Shown: positions 1 to 5,287 of the stretch, in pieces
How the letters are laid out: each line of letters opens with the position of its first letter
Numbering within the stretch: the stretch's first letter is position 1
Source: Sulfurospirillaceae bacterium
Lineage (GTDB): Bacteria > Campylobacterota > Campylobacteria > Campylobacterales > Sulfurospirillaceae
Direction of reading: 5' to 3'
DNA length: 5,842 nt
Assembly: GCA_028705785.1 (NCBI GenBank)
Contig: JAQWCT010000165.1
Span: forward strand, 1-5,842
Program-made: the position numbers and the translations under genes
The notes under the pieces: generated by a model
The model's database searches: none
Seen by the model: only the letters and a program-made list of their open reading frames with translations
What the model was told of the DNA's origin: nothing

Positions 1-708
1 ACCCTTTTTAGAGATATGAAGCTTTTTAAAGAAGTCCATGAGTTTTTCGCCAATGCCTTGATGTTTGTTATCTTTGCCCATATCGCAGGGGTTTTGCTGG
101 ATAAAATTTTACATAAATCAGATGCATTAACTTCCATGATAGATGGTCAAAAAGTGGCGAGTGTTGAGGGTTTAAAATTAAGCTTTTTGCAAAAAATCTT
201 TGGTATTTTGTGGATAGGGCTTTCGGTTGCTACTTTGGTTTATCTGCTCGTCGCTCCCAATAGCCTTTTAATGGCTGATGGGAATCAAAGAATGGATTAT
301 GCCAAAGAGCATCCTGCTTTTTACAAAGAGTGTATCAGTTGTCATACGCTCTTTTCCCCTTTTTTATTGCCCCAAAAATCATGGATAAGCATGATGGATA
401 ATCTTGAAAATCATTTTGGAGATGATGCTTCACTTGATCCACAAACGACACTTTCCATTAAAGAATTTTTGGTACAAAACAGCGCAGAATCCTCCACTAA
501 GGAGTCTGCTTTTCGCATCATGAGTAGCTTGAAAAGTGACCAAGATTATATCGCTATCACGCAAACTCCTTTTTGGAAAAGTAGACATAAAAAAATAGAC
601 AAATCAGTCTATGCTAGGGCGGACATCGGAAAACCATCAAATTGTAAGGCATGTCATGATAATATTGAAAATGGATTGCTTAATAACAGAGATATTAGGA
701 GATTGTAA
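1..708 (+). CDS. Cytochrome b561-type membrane domain fused to diheme cytochrome c (DHC), 5'-truncated
   Basis: This is the 3' part of a membrane-bound electron-transfer protein. The frame is open to the window edge (five codons before the ATG at 16). That ATG has no properly spaced ribosome binding site and would begin in the last helix of a cytochrome b561 fold, so the true start lies upstream. Numbering from that ATG, helix 1 (about 8-28) carries H8 and H22, spaced 14 apart as in the heme-ligand helix of b561/hydrogenase cytochrome b proteins, followed by the family-like MIDGQK. A second hydrophobic segment (62-81) leads to a C-terminal domain with heme-c motifs CISCH (106-110) and CKACH (210-214). 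The region around LLPQKSW and HFGDDASLD (H133) and TPFWKSRH (H191) matches the DHC family; H133 and H191 are plausible distal heme ligands. Likely role: passing electrons from the quinone pool through b hemes to periplasmic c hemes and on to an unseen partner. The Spy-like gene follows immediately. Family assignment is confident; the physiological partner is inference. Confidence 0.88.
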   Translation, partial: TLFRDMKLFKEVHEFFANALMFVIFAHIAGVLLDKILHKSDALTSMIDGQKVASVEGLKLSFLQKIFGILWIGLSVATLVYLLVAPNSLLMADGNQRMDYAKEHPAFYKECISCHTLFSPFLLPQKSWISMMDNLENHFGDDASLDPQTTLSIKEFLVQNSAESSTKESAFRIMSSLKSDQDYIAITQTPFWKSRHKKIDKSVYARADIGKPSNCKACHDNIENGLLNNRDIRRL

Positions 709-1086
709 ATGAAATTATGTTTGATTTTTTTACTTACACTTTGCTTGTATGCGGGGCATGATGGTAAAAAAGAGCATCATATCAACAAAGATTTAACCTA
801 TCTTCAATTAACATCAGAGCAGAACGAAGCACTGAAAAAAACATTGAAAAAATTTCAACATGAGATAGAAGAATTTAGAGAATTTAAAGCAAAAATCAAC
901 GCTCAAAAACAAGCCCTTTTTTTGGAAGAGAGTTTAGATATAGAAGCTTTAAGTAAGCTCAATCAGGAGCTTTATGAAAAAGCTGCGAAAGAAGAGGGCA
1001 AGGTTCTTTGGAGGCTACACGATGTTTTAACCAAAGAGCAAAGAGCACAATTTATCCGTTATTTTGAAGAGTGGGAAATACGATGA
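709..1086 (+). CDS. Small secreted Spy/CpxP-like periplasmic protein
   Basis: A 125-residue protein with an N-terminal signal peptide (basic start, hydrophobic core about 3-14, likely signal peptidase I cleavage near A15) and a highly charged, almost wholly helical mature part. Two LTxxQ motifs, LTSEQ at 34-38 and LTKEQ at 107-111, are the hallmark of the Spy/CpxP/periplasmic metal-sensor family, whose members act as periplasmic chaperones or accessory inhibitors of sensor kinases. At about 110 mature residues it is shorter than E. coli Spy or CpxP. The mature N-terminus is His-rich (H17, H23, H24), which could bind metal; this is inference. The start abuts the preceding TAA, with AGGAGA at 697-702 giving ideal spacing. 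The response regulator start overlaps its stop codon (ATGA), so it is translationally linked to the two-component genes, as expected of an accessory sensor protein. Function as chaperone, metal binder or kinase modulator cannot be decided from sequence. Confidence 0.8.
   Translation: MKLCLIFLLTLCLYAGHDGKKEHHINKDLTYLQLTSEQNEALKKTLKKFQHEIEEFREFKAKINAQKQALFLEESLDIEALSKLNQELYEKAAKEEGKVLWRLHDVLTKEQRAQFIRYFEEWEIR
1073..1076 (+). promoter_or_regulatory. Ribosome binding site that fixes the response regulator start
   Basis: GGGA lies six bases before the ATG at 1083 and supports that ATG. The in-frame GTG at 1071 would add four residues (MGNT) absent from normal receiver domains and would itself overlap this site. 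The site sits inside the last codons of the Spy-like gene. Confidence 0.55.
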
Positions 1087-1754
1087 GCGAGAAAATTTTA
1101 CTGATTGAAGATGATAGTGATATGCAAACCCTTATCAGCGATTTTCTTCAAAACTATGATTTTGAAGTTCAAGCTTTTGATAAACCAAAAGAGGCACTAG
1201 CCCATCTCACCTCCAACCCCAATCAATACAAAGTCATCATTCTTGACCTAATGCTTCCTCAAATGGACGGCTTTGAAGTATGCCGAAAGATACGAGAAAT
1301 GAGCCATGCGCATATCATCATCTCTTCAGCCAAAGGTGAGATGAGTGATAAAATCTTGGGGTATGGATTGGGTGCGGATGACTATCTTGCGAAGCCTTAT
1401 GAACCTAGAGAACTAGTGCTGAAAATCAACTCGTTTTTACGCAGAGAAACTAAGTCTCATGAAAAGATAGGCGACTTTGAAGTCAATGAAGAAAAGATGG
1501 AAATAGCCATGGAAGGTTATGTGTTGGAATTGACCAAAATAGAGTTTGACATCTTGCATCTTTTTCTTAAAAATACCAACAAAGTTTTTTCACGAGAAGT
1601 TATTTTTAATGCTATTAATGACATTAGCTATAACGCCAAAGATAGAACGGTAGATATGCACATCAGTAACATTCGAAGCAAAATAGGCGATGACTCCAAA
1701 AACCCAAAATACATCAAATCCGTTTGGGGTGTTGGCTATAAATTTATAGGATAA
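1083..1754 (+). CDS. OmpR/PhoB-family two-component response regulator
   Basis: A 223-residue DNA-binding response regulator, the usual length for the family. The receiver domain (about 1-120) shows the acidic pair D10/D11, the phosphoacceptor D55 in the LDLMLP context, S82 in the conserved Ser/Thr position, and K104 in the AKPYEP loop, so phosphorylation chemistry looks intact. The C-terminal winged helix (about 125-222) has the OmpR-type features LTKIEFDIL, FSREV, RTVDMHISNIRSKIGD and the ending VWGVGYKF. It should bind direct repeats upstream of target promoters once phosphorylated by the kinase encoded next. The start is the ATG that overlaps the stop of the Spy-like gene by four bases; the kinase begins three bases after its stop. 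By context its targets probably include this cytochrome cluster (inference). Campylobacterota ArsR-like regulators are the closest well-known group I can suggest, but the target genes are unknown. Confidence 0.95.
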   Translation: MSEKILLIEDDSDMQTLISDFLQNYDFEVQAFDKPKEALAHLTSNPNQYKVIILDLMLPQMDGFEVCRKIREMSHAHIIISSAKGEMSDKILGYGLGADDYLAKPYEPRELVLKINSFLRRETKSHEKIGDFEVNEEKMEIAMEGYVLELTKIEFDILHLFLKNTNKVFSREVIFNAINDISYNAKDRTVDMHISNIRSKIGDDSKNPKYIKSVWGVGYKFIG

Positions 1755-1757
1755 ACG

Positions 1758-2972
1758 ATGTCGATTTTTAAAAAAGTTTTAATACTCTTTTTTGTCAGTC
1801 TTTCTTTGATGATTTATGTCTCCAGCGAAACCAATAAAATAACCCAGTCAAAAATCGAGATTTTACTCACCGAAAAATACCAACAAGCCTCATCAGAACT
1901 TTTCACCTACCTTTCAAATAATGACAAAATAGGCTTACACAAAAAATTAGAAGCCCTAAATTTTACTCTGCTAGGAGAGGTTGAAGCGCATCTTTTGACC
2001 TCAAAAGTCATTTATACCAATGTCACTTCTTTTGGAGAAATCAAAATACTATTGGATGAAAATAAACGCTATCTACTTTTCCTCAGTTACCTTGATGAGA
2101 CGCTTTTGGTGCAAGACCGCTCACAAGAGGAGAGTTTTTTAGAGAAAGATTTTTTAGGCTATCTTATCTTTGCCGATATTTTTATCCTAGGCATCATCTT
2201 TTTATTGATTTTAAAAATCCTTTATCCCTTAAAAAAAATATCCAAAAATATCCAAAAATTTGGTGAGGGAGCTTTACATGTAAGGATGGAAGATTTAGGA
2301 AAAGATGAGTTAGGCGAACTCACCAAAGTCTTTAATGCTATGGCTAGTAATATCGAAGCTTTAGTGGAATCAAGGCAAAGACTTTTAGGGGACATTGGAC
2401 ATGAACTTCGAACGCCCATCGCAAAATCAAAAATTGCGTTAGAGATGATAGAAGAGGGCAAATACCAAAAAATCCTCAAAAAGGCCATTTCCCAGATAGA
2501 TGAGATGACCAAAGAACTTTTAAATATCGAAAAACTCAATGCCAATGTGGATTCTTTCACGATGCAAACATTTAACACCGAAACACTTATTTTTGAGGCT
2601 TTTTCAAAACTATTGATTGAAGATGAAACACTTGTGCAAATACATATCGAAGAAAATTTTGACATTCATGGAGATTTAAATTATCTCTCCATTGCGCTTA
2701 AAAACCTTATCGATAATGCTTTAAAATACACCACCCAAAAACCCATCGTCATAGAAGTAAAAGGGCGCACAATTGCCGTCAAAAGTCAAGGTAAAGCACT
2801 TGAACACGACCTTGAATTTTACTGTGAAGCCTTTTCTCAAGGCGATAACTCAAGAAATCAAGAAGGTTTTGGACTGGGACTTGGAATCGTAAAAAAGATT
2901 TTAGATAAGCATCAATTTGAACTTATCCTTACATGTAAAGATGGCTGGAATAGCTTTAGCATCATTTTTTAG
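1758..2972 (+). CDS. Membrane sensor histidine kinase, ArsS-like
   Basis: A 404-residue partner of the preceding regulator. It has an inner-membrane helix at about 5-22, a periplasmic sensor domain of about 110 residues (24-133) with no cysteine, a second helix (134-155), a HAMP linker (about 156-205), and a dimerisation domain with H-box GHELRTPIAKSK where H215 is the phosphorylated histidine. A compact ATP-binding domain follows: N-box LKNLIDNALKYT (315-325) and G2 box GFGLGLGIVKKIL (370-382). The G1 box is degenerate: VKSQGKAL at 341-348 has Ser where the usual DxGxG motif has Asp. From memory, ArsS-type kinases of Campylobacterota share this feature, along with the TPIAK H-box and a short ending such as NSFSIIF. 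A ribosome binding site AGGA (1748-1751) sits six bases before the ATG. The ligand is unknown; the Spy-like protein or a redox, acid or metal signal are candidates. The kinase call is firm; the ArsS subfamily assignment is moderate. Confidence 0.93.
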   Translation: MSIFKKVLILFFVSLSLMIYVSSETNKITQSKIEILLTEKYQQASSELFTYLSNNDKIGLHKKLEALNFTLLGEVEAHLLTSKVIYTNVTSFGEIKILLDENKRYLLFLSYLDETLLVQDRSQEESFLEKDFLGYLIFADIFILGIIFLLILKILYPLKKISKNIQKFGEGALHVRMEDLGKDELGELTKVFNAMASNIEALVESRQRLLGDIGHELRTPIAKSKIALEMIEEGKYQKILKKAISQIDEMTKELLNIEKLNANVDSFTMQTFNTETLIFEAFSKLLIEDETLVQIHIEENFDIHGDLNYLSIALKNLIDNALKYTTQKPIVIEVKGRTIAVKSQGKALEHDLEFYCEAFSQGDNSRNQEGFGLGLGIVKKILDKHQFELILTCKDGWNSFSIIF

Positions 2973-2973
2973 C

Positions 2974-2995
2974 TACAATAGAGAAGTTTATTGTA
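2974..2995 (+). promoter_or_regulatory. Candidate -10 box within an inverted repeat upstream of the helicase
   Basis: TACAAT at 2974-2979 resembles a sigma-70 -10 element and follows a T-rich tract at 2965-2970, as is common in Campylobacterota promoters, which often lack a clear -35 box. It forms one arm of a perfect 7-base inverted repeat: TACAATA (2974-2980) and TATTGTA (2989-2995). In RNA the stem extends by a G-U and an A-U pair around a GAAG loop. It could be an operator covering the promoter or a 5' leader hairpin. Stem strength is low and there is no following U-tract, so it is not a convincing terminator. AT-rich repeats of this size also occur by chance. Confidence 0.35.
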
Positions 2996-2999
2996 ATGT

Positions 3000-3004
3000 A
3001 AGGA
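3000..3004 (+). promoter_or_regulatory. Ribosome binding site that fixes the DEAD-box helicase start
   Basis: AAGGA lies five bases before the ATG at 3010, where the protein begins MSFEKLGL, the normal RhlE start. This decides against the longer frame opening at 2917 inside the kinase gene. Confidence 0.75.
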
Positions 3005-3009
3005 ATATA

Positions 3010-4326
3010 ATGTCATTTGAAAAATTAGGCCTCGTGCCAGAAGTACTCACCGCTATTGATGCGCTTGAATATACAAAACCAACCCCCGTTCAGGCTAAAG
3101 TTATCCCTCTTGTTTTGGATGGCAAAGATGTCATGGCGACAGCACAGACAGGTACGGGAAAAACGGCTGCTTATGCACTGCCTATCTTGCATCTTCTTTC
3201 CAAAAAAGAGCATAAAGAAAAAAGTAAAAGAGCAGTAAGAGCACTTATCTTAGCCCCGACAAGAGAGCTTGCTTCTCAGGTTGGTAAAAGTGTTGAAGCG
3301 TATGGAAAAGATTTGGACCTTACCAGTGCGGCAGTTTATGGTGGTGTCAAGTTCACGCCACAGGTGAAAAAACTTGAAAAAGGTGTAGATATACTTATCG
3401 CAACCCCTGGGCGATTATTGGAGCATATCAAGCAAGAAAGTGTCAATCTTTCCAAAGTCGAAATCGTTGTTTTTGATGAAGCTGATAGAATCTTAGATAT
3501 GGGATTTTGGGCTGAGGTTGAAAGCATTTTAGCGCTCATTCCTAAAAAACGCCAAACCCTGCTTTTTTCTGTGGGCTTAAGCAAATCAGTTAAAAGACTC
3601 TCTGAGATTAGCATGAAAAAACCTATCAAAGTAGAGATTAACAATCAAGGTGATTTGGCTAAAAAAGTCAAACAAACCATCTATGTGTGCGATAAAGAGA
3701 AAAAATGCGAACTGCTCTCTTTCATGATAGGAACAAACAATTGGCATCAAGTTTTGGTCTTTACAAAAACCAAACAAAGTGCGGATGAAGTTGGCTCTTT
3801 TCTTGAAGAAAGTGGACTTAAAACACTCATTTTGCACGGTGACAAAGCGCATTCACAACGCACCAAAGCACTCAAAGACTTTAAAGCTGGAACCATTCGT
3901 GTCCTTGTGGCAACAGACATCGCATCGCGCGGACTTGATATTGAAGAGCTTCCCCATGTTATCAACTATGAACTCCCAGGAGATGCTGAGGATTATATCC
4001 ATCGTATCGGACGAACAGGTCGCGCTGGACATGAGGGCGAGGCCATCTCTTTGGTGTGTAAAGAGGAAAAAAGTGTTTTAAAAGACATCGAGAAAATCCT
4101 CAAGTATGCGCTCAAAGTGGAATTTTTTAAAGGCTTTGAAACCAAAGTTTGGTTGGATAAGGAAGCGAGTAAAAACACGATTAAAGGCAGAATTGAGCGA
4201 AGTAAAGAGCTAAAGGGTAAAAGCCCTAACAGCATTCTTGGCATGAGAAAGAAAAAAGCAAACGATAGAAATGCTGAGCGAAAAGAAACGATGAAAAAAA
4301 GAAAAGAAAATAAAGGTAAAAAATGA
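3010..4326 (+). CDS. rhlE: DEAD-box ATP-dependent RNA helicase, RhlE type
   Basis: A 438-residue RNA helicase, expected to unwind short RNA duplexes during ribosome assembly, RNA decay or cold adaptation. Motifs in order: Q-motif region with F3 and PTPVQ (24-28), Walker A AQTGTGKT (45-52), Ia PTREL (83-87), GG (111-112), Ib TPGR (132-135), DEAD (156-159), motif III, motif IV around VLVFT (248-252), V ATDIASRGLD (301-310) and VI HRIGRTGR (331-338). Motif III is odd: the usual SAT is SVG at 187-189 (codons tct gtg ggc, 3568-3576), in an otherwise normal LLFS context. The C-terminal tail (about 390-438) is strongly basic and probably disordered, likely an RNA-binding extension. Start chosen from the ribosome binding site and from homology to the RhlE opening MSFxxLGL. 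It has its own spacer and possible promoter, and its stop overlaps the next start by four bases. The DEAD-box call is certain; RhlE over other subfamilies is likely. Confidence 0.93.
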   Translation: MSFEKLGLVPEVLTAIDALEYTKPTPVQAKVIPLVLDGKDVMATAQTGTGKTAAYALPILHLLSKKEHKEKSKRAVRALILAPTRELASQVGKSVEAYGKDLDLTSAAVYGGVKFTPQVKKLEKGVDILIATPGRLLEHIKQESVNLSKVEIVVFDEADRILDMGFWAEVESILALIPKKRQTLLFSVGLSKSVKRLSEISMKKPIKVEINNQGDLAKKVKQTIYVCDKEKKCELLSFMIGTNNWHQVLVFTKTKQSADEVGSFLEESGLKTLILHGDKAHSQRTKALKDFKAGTIRVLVATDIASRGLDIEELPHVINYELPGDAEDYIHRIGRTGRAGHEGEAISLVCKEEKSVLKDIEKILKYALKVEFFKGFETKVWLDKEASKNTIKGRIERSKELKGKSPNSILGMRKKKANDRNAERKETMKKRKENKGKK

Positions 4327-4781
4327 GCGTAGAACTCCAAAAATTAGCATATTTTAAAAATTTTATCGAAAAAGAAAAAGGTGAGCTTGGCTGTAACCTT
4401 TTTGTGATGGTCTTGGTCATCGAAGCGTATTATGAATTTATCTCTGAAGTATTGATTCCTAGCTCGTCACGAAGCATGACACAGTTTAAACTTTTAGAAG
4501 AATTAAAAGTGCTGAAACTCGTAGGCGAGCAAGAATTTACCATCATGAATGAGACGCGAAAACTTAAAAATGACCTCACCCATAGACTCGATTATGTTAT
4601 CAATATCGCCTATTTGCATGACTATAACAACAACTGTAAATTGACCAATAAGAGAATTCCCGAAGACAAAGACGACCAAAAAGCGATTGATGAGTCATTG
4701 CGAGATGCGCTGATTAAAAGCTATACGATAGTTGATGAATTGTTATATCCTAAAGTCTGCGAAGAACTTGCAAAAGTATAA
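4323..4781 (+). CDS. Uncharacterised 152-residue helical protein, possible HEPN-like fold
   Basis: I do not recognise this protein with confidence. It is predicted soluble and mostly helical, with no signal peptide, and has only two cysteines well apart (24 and 105) plus a third near the end (146). A hydrophobic stretch at 24-45 (NLFVMVLVIEAYYEF) reads as a buried helix rather than a membrane span. The segment NETRKLKNDLTH (76-87) resembles the RNxxxH core of HEPN-type helical domains, but Lys replaces Arg directly before Asn (K82-N83, H87; R79 sits three residues earlier). HEPN domains include RNases and non-catalytic binding modules, so RNA binding beside an RNA helicase is possible but speculative. 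Start: ATG overlaps the helicase stop (ATGA), with AAAGG at 4312-4316 six bases ahead. The thioesterase gene starts two bases after its stop. The gene is real by position, codon pattern and ribosome binding site; its function is unknown. Confidence 0.8.
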   Translation: MSVELQKLAYFKNFIEKEKGELGCNLFVMVLVIEAYYEFISEVLIPSSSRSMTQFKLLEELKVLKLVGEQEFTIMNETRKLKNDLTHRLDYVINIAYLHDYNNNCKLTNKRIPEDKDDQKAIDESLRDALIKSYTIVDELLYPKVCEELAKV

Positions 4782-4783
4782 TC

Positions 4784-5287
4784 ATGACATTTAAAGTAAC
4801 AGGTAAACAACATATCTCTAAAAATTGTTTGGTGTGTGGCATCCACAATGATTTTGGCTTAAAAACAAAGTTTTACGAAACAGAAAATAAAGAAGTCATT
4901 GCTTTTTTTACCCCTCACGATAAACTCCAAAGCTATCCAGGGGTTCTACACGGTGGTATCTCTGCGACGATTTTGGATGAAACTATTGGTAGAGCCATTA
5001 TGACGATTTACGGTCAAGATAGTTTTGGTATCACTGTGGAACTCAATGTCAAATACAAAAAGCCCGTTCCCCTTGGCGTTGAACTTAAAGTCATAGGGCG
5101 CATTACGAGCGATAAAGGCAGGATTTTTGAGGGCACTGGAGAGTTGTTACTCCCCAATGGTGAAGTGGCTGTGAGTGCAACGGGTAAGTACATGAAACGA
5201 GACATCCATCAAATCGCGCAAAAAGATTTCCTCAGTGATGAGTGGTTTCCAAGCGATGGCAAAGAGCGAAGTGAGATAGAACTGTAG
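4784..5287 (+). CDS. PaaI-family hotdog-fold acyl-CoA thioesterase
   Basis: A 167-residue cytoplasmic protein of the hotdog superfamily, likely hydrolysing an acyl-CoA thioester; the substrate cannot be told. The signature is PGVLHGGISATILDE (52-66): HGG at 56-58 forms the thioester-binding turn, and D65/E66 lie on the central helix where the catalytic acid sits. The strand segment VELNVKYKKPVP (85-96) and later GTGELLLPNGEVAVSATGKYM are typical of the fold. The N-terminus has CLVCGIHNDFGL (15-26), a CxxCG...N..GL motif seen in a subset of PaaI-like proteins, with possible structural or metal-binding cysteines. A charged C-terminal tail of about 25 residues extends beyond the fold. The start is two bases after the previous stop with only a weak AAAAG (4772-4776) ahead, so translation may depend on coupling. 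Its stop directly abuts the recQ GTG. Family confident, role unknown. Confidence 0.9.
   Translation: MTFKVTGKQHISKNCLVCGIHNDFGLKTKFYETENKEVIAFFTPHDKLQSYPGVLHGGISATILDETIGRAIMTIYGQDSFGITVELNVKYKKPVPLGVELKVIGRITSDKGRIFEGTGELLLPNGEVAVSATGKYMKRDIHQIAQKDFLSDEWFPSDGKERSEIEL

Noticed and set aside
709..760. Lipoprotein signal for the Spy-like protein
   Set aside because: The only candidate is LTLC ending at Cys12, with Leu at the position that needs Gly, Ala or Ser, so an ordinary signal peptide ending near A15 fits better.
1071..1082. GTG start for the response regulator
   Set aside because: It adds only MGNT before the standard receiver start and overlaps the likely ribosome binding site; the ATG at 1083 makes a typical ATGA overlap.
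2222..2665. 147-codon open frame on the - strand inside the kinase gene
   Set aside because: It is a shadow of the kinase: low-complexity Ser/Ile/Leu-rich product, no motif, no promoter or ribosome binding site, and the opposite strand encodes well-conserved kinase motifs.
2940..2995. Rho-independent terminator between kinase and helicase
   Set aside because: The T6 tract at 2965-2970 precedes the inverted repeat rather than following it, and the stem is AT-rich and weak.
2917..3009. Upstream extension of the DEAD-box helicase to an ATG within the kinase gene
   Set aside because: It adds 31 residues with no family match, overlaps the kinase end by 56 bases and lacks a ribosome binding site, whereas the ATG at 3010 has AAGGA at good spacing and the normal MSFEKLGL start.
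3470..3500. Possible defect in the DEAD box because it is followed by RILDMGF rather than the usual RMLDMGF
   Set aside because: Met to Ile is conservative and the DEAD residues themselves are intact, so this is normal variation.
3993..4420. Two overlapping - strand open frames with very hydrophobic, Phe/Leu/Ser-rich products
   Set aside because: Their apparent membrane character comes from reading the Lys-rich (AAA/GAA) tail of the helicase backwards as TTT/TTC; there is no independent coding evidence.
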